A DNA stretch of 64,000 nucleotides, taken from NCBI GenBank assembly GCA_964500805.1, contig CAZCQH010000012.1:1-64000 (forward strand). The letters are read 5' to 3'. This document shows, piece after piece, positions 26,298-33,826 of the stretch (position 1 is its first letter; each line of letters opens with the position of its first letter). Under the pieces are notes generated by a model. It ran no database searches, was not told the origin of the DNA, and saw only the letters and a list, made by a program, of their open reading frames with translations. A program made the position numbers and the translations under genes. Source of the DNA: Ga0077555 sp964500805 (GTDB taxonomy: Bacteria; Pseudomonadota; Alphaproteobacteria; Rhizobiales; Hyphomicrobiaceae).

Positions 26298-26822
26298 ATG
26301 AGTCCAACCATACTCCCAGCTGTTCGTCGCCAATCAGGCGGCGTGATCACCGGTCGTCATGTACTGCTCGCGACACTGGCGTTTTTCGGTGTGATCTTCG
26401 CCGTCAATGGGGTGCTGCTCTGGCAAGCAATCGCCACGCACAGCGGCCTCGTTGCCAACGAGCCCTATCGGAAGGGCCTCGAGTACAATCAGCGCATCGA
26501 TGCCGACGAGCGCCAGCAGACCCTCGGATGGTCGGAGGTGGTGACGATCAATGCGCGAGACGGAGTGGCAATAATAGTGACCGACCGGGTAGGTCGACCC
26601 GTGAGCCGGCTTGTTATCACGGGTACGATCGGCCGTCCGTCGACTGTTCGACACGACATCTCGCTTCGTTTCGAGGAACCCTTGCCGGGACGGTATGTGG
26701 CGCGGGTGGCAGGCCTGGAACCCGGTGCTTGGCTCGCGAACCTCGAAGCCAAGCCGGCCAGCGGCACTGAAGCCGATGCACACGTCTACCGCATGAAGAG
26801 GCGGCTATGGCTCACACAGTAA
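26298..26822 (+). CDS. ccoH: cbb3 assembly protein FixH/CcoH
   Basis: A 174-residue protein with one N-terminal membrane helix (HVLLATLAFFGVIFAVNGVL) followed by NEPYRKGLEYNQRIDADE, a hallmark of FixH. It helps assemble the cbb3 complex, acting with the copper ATPase. ATG 26298 follows the ccoG stop by 15 bases. Its last 16 bases overlap the start of ccoI. Confidence 0.9.
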   Translation: MSPTILPAVRRQSGGVITGRHVLLATLAFFGVIFAVNGVLLWQAIATHSGLVANEPYRKGLEYNQRIDADERQQTLGWSEVVTINARDGVAIIVTDRVGRPVSRLVITGTIGRPSTVRHDISLRFEEPLPGRYVARVAGLEPGAWLANLEAKPASGTEADAHVYRMKRRLWLTQ

Positions 26823-29089
26823 GCGGCGCCGCTAGGCGGCTCACGCGCGACATGTACGATCCCGCGCGCGGGGCCGGGACGTCCATTATGCGTGGAGCTG
26901 ACGGCGGCGCCGCTCCCCTGCAGCGGCAGGAGACGACGCTCGTCGTCCCGCACATGCACTGCGGTGGCTGCCTGCGGAAAGTCGAAACCGCTTTGGCCGC
27001 CCTCGATGGCGTCGCCGAAGTACGCGCGAACTTGTCGATGCGCCGCGTCCTCGTGCGTCACGATGCGACCCGAATGGGCACGGCACAGCTGGTTGCTGCA
27101 CTTCAGGACAAAGGCTTCTCATCGTACGAGCTGATTGCAGACGACGCGCACCCCAGTCCTCGAGCAGAGACTGACCGTGACCACTTGAAGCGACTCGCGG
27201 TCGCTGGCTTTGCCGCCGCCAACATCATGCTGCTGTCGGTCTCCGTCTGGTCGGGCGCAGGCGGCGACATGCCGCTCTCGGTCCAGGCGCTCTTCCATTG
27301 GCTTTCAGCAATGATAGCAGTGCCAGCTGTCGCCTATGCGGGTCAGCCGTTTTTTCGCTCGGCGCTCGCTGCCCTCCGCGCTCGGCGTGTCAACATGGAC
27401 GTTCCTATCTCGCTTGGCGTCACGCTGGCGACCGCAATGAGCCTCTATCAGACCGTTCGCGGCAGTGAGCAGGTGTATTTCGATGCAGCCGTGACGCTGC
27501 TGTTCTTCCTGCTCATCGGCCGGGCGCTCGATGCCCGCATGCGCCATCGGGCAGCGGGAGCTGCTGCCAACCTTTTGGGATTGCGGACGACGACTGCTAC
27601 GATTGTGCACACCGACGGGACAACGGAACGAGTCTCCGCCCGCAGCCTGCAGCCAGGATCCATGCTGCTGACTGCCGCTGGCGAACGCTTTGCCGCTGAC
27701 ACTCGAATCACTGTTGGCGAAACCGACGTCGATGACAGCTTGATCACGGGCGAAACGCAGCCGCGCATCATAAGGACAGGCGACACCGTCTATGCCGGTA
27801 CCGTCAATCTTTCGCAGCCCGTGACCGGCGAGGCGCTTGCCACCGGCGAGGCGACGTTGATGGCGGAGATCGCACGGCTTCTGTCCGCCTCCGAGCAAGG
27901 ACGAGCGCGTTATGTTCGCCTTGCTGATCGCGCCGCGCGGCTCTATGCGCCCGCCGTGCATCTCCTCGGGCTCGGTACGTTTCTTGGCTGGCTTTCGATG
28001 GGGCAAGGCTGGGAAGCAGCACTCACAGCAGCGATTGCCGTTCTGATCATCACCTGTCCTTGCGCACTTGCCCTGGCGGTACCGGCAGTGCAGGTCGCCG
28101 CCACCAGCCGGCTGTTTGGAAGGGGCATTCTGGTCAAGGCGCCCGATGGACTCGAGCGAATTGCGGAGTGCGATACCGTCATTTTCGACAAGACGGGAAC
28201 ATTGACTCTTGGTGAGCCGCGCCTTGCGTCGATCGGCAGCGAACAGGCTGTGCCCGATGCAATTCTTTCGCGCGCTGCTTCGCTAGCGATTGTGAGCCGG
28301 CACCCTTACGCCAAAGCGGTCGTTGCGGCAGCGCACGAGCGCGGACTCTCGATCCAGAAGTCAAATGGCATCGAGGAGGTGACCGGCTGCGGATTGCGGC
28401 GTCAGACGGCAGACGGCGAGGAGCGTATCGGCTCGGCACTCTGGTGTGGGGTTTCTCAATCCGAGTCGACGCGCGCCTCGCTTTGGTATCGTCGCGGATC
28501 AGCGCCTGCGATCGCCATTCCGCTCGAGGATGTGATCAGGCCGGATGCCGCCCAGGTCGTCGATGTGCTCGGGCGATCGGGCCTGCCCGTCTCTCTCCTC
28601 TCCGGCGACCGCCCGTTCGAAGTCGAACGCATGGCGAAATTGGCCGGTATCGAACAGAGCGTCGGCGGCTGCTTGCCCGCGGAGAAGGTCCGGCAGCTGG
28701 AAGTTCTGCGCGCGCAAGGCCGCAAGGTTCTGATGGTTGGCGATGGCCTGAACGATGCCCCGGCGCTGGCAGTTGCCCATTCGTCGATGTCGCCATCAAC
28801 AGCGGCAGATATCAGCCAAACTGCCTCCGATGCTGTCTTTCAAGGTGAGCGGCTCTCCGCAGTGCTCGAAGCAATCGCGGTTGCCCGAGCCAGCCGGCGC
28901 ATGTCGCTCGAGAATTTTGCAATCGCGATCGGCTACAACGTCGTCTTCGTACCCTTGGCGGTGATCGGTCTGGTTACGCCTCTGATCGCTGCAATCGCCA
29001 TGTCAGCATCATCGATCGCCGTGACAGCCAATGCACTGCGCTTGAAATCCCGCCGCTTGCAGATCGGCACGTGGAGCAGCACACCATGA
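26807..29089 (+). CDS. ccoI: Cu(+)-translocating P1B-type ATPase FixI/CcoI
   Basis: A 760-residue copper ATPase for cbb3 maturation. In order: an N-terminal heavy-metal domain with C52-G-G-C55 (HMHCGGC), the transmembrane copper site C417-P-C419, the phosphorylation site DKTGT at D461, the HP motif in SRHPYAKA and the hinge GDGLNDAPAL. It starts within the end of ccoH (16-base overlap). The roughly 40 residues before the metal domain are low complexity, so a start at M28 (MRGADGG) is possible. ATGA couples it to ccoS. Confidence 0.94.
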   Translation: MAHTVSGAARRLTRDMYDPARGAGTSIMRGADGGAAPLQRQETTLVVPHMHCGGCLRKVETALAALDGVAEVRANLSMRRVLVRHDATRMGTAQLVAALQDKGFSSYELIADDAHPSPRAETDRDHLKRLAVAGFAAANIMLLSVSVWSGAGGDMPLSVQALFHWLSAMIAVPAVAYAGQPFFRSALAALRARRVNMDVPISLGVTLATAMSLYQTVRGSEQVYFDAAVTLLFFLLIGRALDARMRHRAAGAAANLLGLRTTTATIVHTDGTTERVSARSLQPGSMLLTAAGERFAADTRITVGETDVDDSLITGETQPRIIRTGDTVYAGTVNLSQPVTGEALATGEATLMAEIARLLSASEQGRARYVRLADRAARLYAPAVHLLGLGTFLGWLSMGQGWEAALTAAIAVLIITCPCALALAVPAVQVAATSRLFGRGILVKAPDGLERIAECDTVIFDKTGTLTLGEPRLASIGSEQAVPDAILSRAASLAIVSRHPYAKAVVAAAHERGLSIQKSNGIEEVTGCGLRRQTADGEERIGSALWCGVSQSESTRASLWYRRGSAPAIAIPLEDVIRPDAAQVVDVLGRSGLPVSLLSGDRPFEVERMAKLAGIEQSVGGCLPAEKVRQLEVLRAQGRKVLMVGDGLNDAPALAVAHSSMSPSTAADISQTASDAVFQGERLSAVLEAIAVARASRRMSLENFAIAIGYNVVFVPLAVIGLVTPLIAAIAMSASSIAVTANALRLKSRRLQIGTWSSTP

Positions 29090-29241
29090 CCGCACTTGCG
29101 TGGCTCATCCCCTGCGCCCTCGCTCTCGGCGGCCTCGGGCTTGCAGCATTCCTTTGGTCACTGAAGGCAAACCAGTTTGATGACCTGGAGGGTGCCGGCT
29201 GGCGCGCTCTCGACGACAAACCGCCGGGCAAGCCGCGCTGA
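29086..29241 (+). CDS. ccoS: cbb3 maturation protein CcoS/FixS
   Basis: A 51-residue membrane protein. One helix (LIPCALALGGLGLAAFLW) is followed by SLKANQFDDLEGAGWRAL, the typical CcoS pattern of a helix then FDDLEGxxxR. It is needed for cofactor insertion into CcoN. It overlaps the ccoI stop by 4 bases and ends the ccoGHIS operon. Confidence 0.92.
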   Translation: MTALAWLIPCALALGGLGLAAFLWSLKANQFDDLEGAGWRALDDKPPGKPR

Positions 29242-29270
29242 AGTGCTGGCAAGTCCCTCCCGTCGATACC

Positions 29271-30089
29271 TCAAGCCTTGCGGTCCGTCCCCGAAACCAG
29301 ATCGCGATAGGCGTGCCATGTGGCGTGCCCGAGCAACGGAAACGCCAGCACCAGTCCTGCGCCAAGGGTTGCAATTCCGAGCGCCACGAAACCCGCAATC
29401 AGCGCCGCCCAGAGCAGCATCGGCTTCGGGTTGGTGATGACGGCCTCAGCGCTCTTGGTGATCGCCGTGAACGCATCCACGTCACGATGCATGAGCATGG
29501 GTATGGAGATGACTGTCGCCGCGAAGCCCACGGCTGCCAGCAATCCGCCGACGAGCGTTCCGGTCACCAGCAGTCCTAAGCCGTGCGACGTGAAGAGCAA
29601 CTCCGGCAGGAACTCGCGAGCCGGGGGCAATCCACGGGTGCCAAGAAACAGCGCCAGCAGCATGAACGCGATGCGCAGCCACACCAGGTAGAGAAACAAC
29701 AGCAGCGCCGTGAGGAGGCCCAGGCGCCACGCCGACGCTCGCGCCGCGCTGACAGTCTGGCTGAATGCTGGTGTTCGCCCAACTTCAATCAGGCGACTCT
29801 TTTCATAGAGACCGACGGCCAGCAAGGGACCGATCAGAAGGAAGCCGCCTGCCAGAACCGGCACCAGCGACTCAAGCCGAAACACTGTCAATCCACCCGC
29901 AAGACAGAGGCCGAATGCCACCGCGGCGGCTCCATAGACGAGACTGATCCCGGGCTTGAACCAAAGATCCCGCCAACCTGCCTGCAGCCAATCCCATGGC
30001 CGGTCGAAAGGAACGCGCGCCAGATGCAGGCTATTCGGGCCTTGCGGCTGATGTGCTTGCGCGGCGCGCTCGCTTTCGATGCTCGGCAT
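29271..30089 (-). CDS. DUF2189 membrane protein
   Basis: A 272-residue protein with about six membrane helices. The opening region RPWDWLQAGWRDLWFKPGISLVYG and the segment SIPMLMHRDVDAFTAITKSAEAVI are typical of DUF2189, a family of unknown function often close to cbb3 oxidase or FNR-regulated genes. The start is ATG 30089. It is convergent with ccoS. A perfect FNR-type box lies 90 bases upstream, which fits microaerobic expression. Confidence 0.85.
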   Translation of the reverse strand: MPSIESERAAQAHQPQGPNSLHLARVPFDRPWDWLQAGWRDLWFKPGISLVYGAAAVAFGLCLAGGLTVFRLESLVPVLAGGFLLIGPLLAVGLYEKSRLIEVGRTPAFSQTVSAARASAWRLGLLTALLLFLYLVWLRIAFMLLALFLGTRGLPPAREFLPELLFTSHGLGLLVTGTLVGGLLAAVGFAATVISIPMLMHRDVDAFTAITKSAEAVITNPKPMLLWAALIAGFVALGIATLGAGLVLAFPLLGHATWHAYRDLVSGTDRKA

Positions 30090-30179
30090 CGTCCTGCCTC
30101 CCAGTCCGATCAAAGGCGCCGCACGACAAGGGCAGACGCCTCCAGCTCGCAGTGTGCAGCAACTACTGGCGAGTCCCGT

Positions 30180-30193
30180 TTGATCTCGATCAA
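30180..30193 (-). promoter_or_regulatory. FNR/FixK box upstream of the DUF2189 gene
   Basis: TTGATCTCGATCAA is the exact FNR/FixK consensus TTGAT-N4-ATCAA. Centred at -41.5 it would start a minus-strand transcript near 30145, 56 bases before the DUF2189 ATG. No plus-strand gene begins nearby. Confidence 0.75.
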
Positions 30194-30340
30194 ACGTTTC
30201 AGCTCAGCGCACTCATGCATCTGCGATTTTGCACCGCGGCATACTCTTGCCGAAATCAAAACCGCTTCGAAGCGCTCATCGCAGCCTTGGCGAGATCCAG
30301 CACGCCGAGAACTGCGATGAGACGCGTCAATCAGATAAGG

Positions 30341-31639
30341 TCAGCGCACGTTCGATTGCAAACCGGTTGGCGATGCCTGTCGCTGGATTGCCGTTGCGGT
30401 CGTGCGCGCCGGGCCGGTTTGCTCCTTGACGTGCCTTGGCACAGGGCGGCGCCCGGTGGCAGACAGACCTTGAGGACCGGTGGCATTGCTGCTCGTCTCA
30501 GGCCGCGCCGGGAACTTCCCAGGCACCCGCACGATCTCGGGCAGCTTCGGCTGACGCGGCTTCTCGTCCACGATCACCGGCGGCTTGCGCGGCCGCTCCG
30601 GGAGCCTGACAATAGGCGGCAGCTTCGGGCGCTCCGGAACCGGCTTCACGAAGCCAGGATCGTTGGGACGCTGTGGCTTCGATCCCGGATTTCCGACCGC
30701 TGGCGGAATCAGCGGCAGCCCCGGCGACGGCAGCTCGGCGCGACGGTCCGGCTTCGAGACGGGTGGCGGGCTCGAGCCTGGCGCCGGCGGCGGCGACGAC
30801 TTGATCGGCAGCACGGGCTTGACCGCTGGCGCGACCGGCTTCGGGCAATTGGGCGGCGGCAGGTTCACGTTGATCACCACGTTGTTGACGATCCAGTTCC
30901 AATTCCAGAACCAGGCGCCGAAGAAGCACGGGCTCCAGGGGTGGATGATGCCGATATCGATGTCGACGATGTTGATGGTCAGCGGAGGCGGCAGAACAAA
31001 GATCGCGATGCCGCCGACCAGCTTGATCTCGGTGATGAGGCGCGTCTCCTCGAAGATCACCGGATAGAGCGCCGGCGGCGTCGAAACGATGGTGGTGCCA
31101 CCACAGCCGGCGCCGAACGTCTTGGCGTCCATGAACGTCCAGTGCTTGTCGTTGTTGAACTCGGCGGCAGAGATCTCGCGGATGTCCTGGTCCGGCGGCA
31201 GGGGAGCCCAGCCGACCCACTTGTCCGATGTGCGCCAGACGACCCAGCCGGGCGAGAATTCCTCGCCGCGTACCCACATCCAGCCGAGCTCCTTGTCGTG
31301 TGCCCAGCGGCCGTAGTGGTGGACGATGCGGCCCCACTCGGTCTTGTCGTTGAAGTACCAGCCGAGTTCCTTGGTGTAGACCCAGTTGCACGCAGGGTAC
31401 GGGTGCCAGCCTTCAGGGACGGTGGTCCGCGCGGGGATCCAGACTTCGCCGTACTTGGCGTGCGCCTGGAAAGTTCCGTAATTCGCGAGGATGGAAGCGA
31501 ACTGGCTCGGCTCCTGGGCTTGCGCTGTCGCAAAGCCAAGGCTCTCCGGAGCCAGGACCGGAGTTGCGAGGTTGAGGGCGAGACCAGCAAGAAGCGTGGC
31601 AGCAAGTCGGGGAGCGCGGGGTGATGTTAGGGAGAGCAT
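30341..31639 (-). CDS. Secreted DUF6600-like, proline-rich protein
   Basis: A 432-residue exported protein. A signal peptide ends near AQAQ (residue 42). Residues 50-150 are Trp/Tyr-rich with YGTFQAHAKYGEVWIPAR, GWHPYPACNW and HHYGRWAHD, the pattern of DUF6600 domains (function unknown). From about residue 255 the chain is mainly Pro, Lys, Arg and Val, low complexity. AAGGACA precedes ATG 31639. Upstream lies one of three TGAACC-N16-CGTC promoters (31689-31714), so it is probably a target of the ECF sigma factor encoded at 32561. Confidence 0.7.
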   Translation of the reverse strand: MLSLTSPRAPRLAATLLAGLALNLATPVLAPESLGFATAQAQEPSQFASILANYGTFQAHAKYGEVWIPARTTVPEGWHPYPACNWVYTKELGWYFNDKTEWGRIVHHYGRWAHDKELGWMWVRGEEFSPGWVVWRTSDKWVGWAPLPPDQDIREISAAEFNNDKHWTFMDAKTFGAGCGGTTIVSTPPALYPVIFEETRLITEIKLVGGIAIFVLPPPLTINIVDIDIGIIHPWSPCFFGAWFWNWNWIVNNVVINVNLPPPNCPKPVAPAVKPVLPIKSSPPPAPGSSPPPVSKPDRRAELPSPGLPLIPPAVGNPGSKPQRPNDPGFVKPVPERPKLPPIVRLPERPRKPPVIVDEKPRQPKLPEIVRVPGKFPARPETSSNATGPQGLSATGRRPVPRHVKEQTGPARTTATAIQRQASPTGLQSNVR

Positions 31640-31688
31640 TGGATGTCCTTCCGTAGGTTCCGAGGAATTGGTCGTTCTTGGAAGGTCT

Positions 31689-31714
31689 GACGCACCGGTT
31701 TGTCGCGAGGTTCA
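31689..31714 (-). promoter_or_regulatory. ECF-type promoter of the DUF6600-like gene
   Basis: On the minus strand TGAACC (31714-31709) and CGTC (31692-31689) are separated by 16 bases, ending 49 bases before ATG 31639. The arrangement is identical to the promoters at 32299-32324 and 32498-32523; the -10 is followed by AGACC here, as at 32299. Confidence 0.65.
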
Positions 31715-31930
31715 ATCGCGGATGAAATCTTCTTCAGCGGCTTTGCGCTGTTTGATGCAAAAGACTTCCGGCGCCGTGCACATCGGACCGAACATGCGCC
31801 GCCGGCAATGCGAAGCCGCGCACAACAGGCTGGGCGGGGGGAAAGGCCCAGGGTTGTGCGCGGCGGGCTGTCCAGCTTGGGGGAAGGGCGGACAGCGACT
31901 CGGGGACTGTTCTTGGGCGATTGCGGCTCC

Positions 31931-32221
31931 TTAGTAGAAGCCGCGGCATGCGTAGTAGCGGTTGTACCAGTAGCGAGAGCCCGTCTCGTAGGCCTTGACC
32001 TTCAGCCAGTAGCAGGAGCCGCCGTAGGCACCGGCGACAACGAAGGGCGCGATGTAGAGGCCGCGATGCAAGCGGTGGTGGTGGTGGTGATGCCCGTGGT
32101 GGTGGTGATGATGTCGGCCCCGGGCTTCGGCCTCACCGGAGCCGATCAGGCTGGAGCCGCCGAACATAGTGACGGCAAGGGCGGCGGCGAGGGTCGACTT
32201 GGCGATGGATTTGAAGGTCAT
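31931..32221 (-). CDS. Small secreted His-rich protein
   Basis: A 96-residue exported protein. A signal peptide (SIAKSTLAAALAVTMFGGSS) ends near EAEARG, followed by two blocks of six His separated by Gly. The C-terminal half is Tyr-rich (YWYNRYYACRGFY) with two Cys. The His blocks suggest binding of Ni, Zn or Cu in the periplasm or on the surface. GGAGATA precedes ATG 32221; the frame extends 48 codons upstream across its own promoter and is not translated there. It is divergent from the ECF sigma gene and carries the same promoter type. Confidence 0.75.
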   Translation of the reverse strand: MTFKSIAKSTLAAALAVTMFGGSSLIGSGEAEARGRHHHHHHGHHHHHHRLHRGLYIAPFVVAGAYGGSCYWLKVKAYETGSRYWYNRYYACRGFY

Positions 32222-32298
32222 TGGGGTATCTCCGGTTTCCTGTGAGCGTCTCGGGTTTCTCGTCTCGAAGCGCGCTGTCGCGGCCTCTTGCCCGGTCT

Positions 32299-32324
32299 GA
32301 CGCGGTGTCAGGAGTGCCGGTTCA
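32299..32324 (-). promoter_or_regulatory. ECF-type promoter of the His-rich protein gene
   Basis: On the minus strand TGAACC (32324-32319) and CGTC (32302-32299) are separated by 16 bases. It lies 77 bases before the His-rich ATG at 32221 and matches the promoters at 31689 and 32498. Confidence 0.65.
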
Positions 32325-32497
32325 AAGGAACGACGATTTTTTTGAGACGAGATCACGCCGCGCACGGAGCGTCCGGCCCGGGTCTGGACACACTATCATC
32401 CAGTTAAGATGCGTTAATTCCCCACGGCTAACGATCATCTCCAGGATCAGTCGCCGAGGCTCCGGCAACCGGCTAAACAAGCCACACGATTTAAGCG

Positions 32498-32523
32498 TGA
32501 ACCTTTTTCTCGATCCGAGCGTC
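32498..32523 (+). promoter_or_regulatory. ECF-type promoter of the sigma/anti-sigma operon
   Basis: TGAACC (32498-32503) and CGTC (32520-32523) are 16 bases apart, 37 bases before the sigma factor ATG. ECF sigma factors normally transcribe their own gene, so this is the expected autoregulatory promoter. The rest of the 338-base divergent gap 32222-32560 holds the 32299 promoter and no other feature I can name. Confidence 0.65.
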
Positions 32524-32560
32524 CAATGCCTCGAAAGACTGGAGATGCGGGGGCCGCCCC

Positions 32561-33124
32561 ATGAGCCCGATGGGCGATGACCATCATCTTATGAAGCGGC
32601 TCGCAGACGGCGAAGAGGGGGCGCTGCGCGCTCTCATGAGCCGGCATCAGCTGCGCATCTTCCGGTTCATCGTACGCCGCGTGAAAAACGAGGCAATGGC
32701 CGAGGAGCTGACCAATGAAGTGTTCATCGACGCTTGGCGCAATGCCGGCCGCTACGAGGGCCGGTCCCAGCCCTCCACCTGGTTGCTGTCGATCGCCCAC
32801 AATCGCGCCATCAGCGCGCTTCGGCGGCGGCGAGAGGAGGTCTGGGACGAGGAGAAGGCCGGCGAGATTGCCGATGAGGGCGATAACCCGGAAGTCTCCA
32901 CTCAAAAGGGCGACAAGGCCGCCGTCATGCGGCGCTGCCTCGACAGCCTGTCGGCTGAGCACAAGGAAATCATCGACCTGGTCTATTACCAGGAGATGTC
33001 GATTGCTGAGGTGAGTGAAGTCGTCGGAATCCCCGAAGCAACCGTCAAAACCCGGATGTTCTACGCCCGCAAGAAGCTTTCCGAAGTGCTGAAAGCCAAC
33101 GGGATCGATCGAGGATGGCCATGA
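32561..33124 (+). CDS. RNA polymerase ECF sigma factor
   Basis: A 187-residue sigma-70 family protein with regions 2 and 4 only. Region 2 is seen in RIFRFIVRRVKNEAMAEELT and EVFIDAWRNAGRYEGRSQPS; region 4 in EMSIAEVSEVVGIPEATVKT followed by RMFYARKKL. It directs transcription on release from the membrane anti-sigma factor encoded next. The start at ATG 32561 is usual; ATG 32570 is also possible. It overlaps the anti-sigma gene by 4 bases. Confidence 0.93.
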   Translation: MSPMGDDHHLMKRLADGEEGALRALMSRHQLRIFRFIVRRVKNEAMAEELTNEVFIDAWRNAGRYEGRSQPSTWLLSIAHNRAISALRRRREEVWDEEKAGEIADEGDNPEVSTQKGDKAAVMRRCLDSLSAEHKEIIDLVYYQEMSIAEVSEVVGIPEATVKTRMFYARKKLSEVLKANGIDRGWP

Positions 33125-33783
33125 GCCAGGATCAGGCATCAGAACGCGAAGAGATCGAGATGCTGCTGCCGTGGTACGTCACGGGCCGTCTCGATTCCGC
33201 GGACAAAGCGCGCGTCGATAGCATGCTGGCGCGCGACGTCGAGTTGCGCCGCCAGCTCGAGCTCATTCGCGAGGAGCAGACCGCGAACATCACAGTGAAC
33301 GAGCAAATTGCGGCGCCGCGCACCCTGAACGTCGAGCGCGGCGTGGCATCGGTCGCCGCAAACACGACACTCGGGATGCGGCGCTCAGGCGCCGGGCTGA
33401 TGGAGCAAATCCGTGAGTTCTTCACGATGCCGTCGCCGCGGGCCGTGCGTGTTGCTTCGGCTGCGGCGCTGGCTATTTTGCTGCTGCAGACAGCGACCAT
33501 CGGTTCGCTGATCTTCCAGCGGGACAGCGCGTCACACGTGACCGCTTCAGGTGGCAGCGCTGACCAGGGGTCGACCGTGATCGTCAAGTTCGTGGACGGC
33601 ACACCTGCGCAATCCATTGCGAGCACGCTATCGCAACTCGATGCCACTATCGTCGACGGACCGAAGCCAGGCGGCACGTTCGTTCTTCGCATCGGGCCTC
33701 AGACACTCCCCAAAGCGGAACGCGACGCCAAAATCGATGCGCTCCGGAAGGCATCCGGCGTGATCGGCCTCGTCATGCCGTAA
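33121..33783 (+). CDS. Membrane anti-sigma factor with protease-prodomain-like periplasmic part
   Basis: A 220-residue single-pass protein. The cytoplasmic residues 1-100 include EEIEMLLPWYVTGRLDSADK, the anti-sigma segment typical of such regulators, without the zinc HxxxCxxC motif. A membrane helix lies at about residues 108-130 (SAAALAILLLQTATIGSLIF). The periplasmic residues 150-220 read VIVKFVDGTPAQSIASTLSQ and later GGTFVLRIGP, resembling the propeptide (I9/fervidolysin-type) domains of subtilases. ATG 33121 overlaps the sigma stop; ATG 33115 is also in frame but abuts the GAGG run. A subtilase is encoded 43 bases downstream. Confidence 0.82.
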   Translation: MSQDQASEREEIEMLLPWYVTGRLDSADKARVDSMLARDVELRRQLELIREEQTANITVNEQIAAPRTLNVERGVASVAANTTLGMRRSGAGLMEQIREFFTMPSPRAVRVASAAALAILLLQTATIGSLIFQRDSASHVTASGGSADQGSTVIVKFVDGTPAQSIASTLSQLDATIVDGPKPGGTFVLRIGPQTLPKAERDAKIDALRKASGVIGLVMP

Positions 33784-33826
33784 AGGATCGCGTAAAGTTC
33801 AACTCTTGAAACCCCAGGCAAGCGTC

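Noticed and set aside
30229..31624. Plus-strand frames across the DUF6600-like and upstream region
   Set aside because: They are antisense to the exported protein gene, rich in Arg and Asp, without signal peptide or domains.
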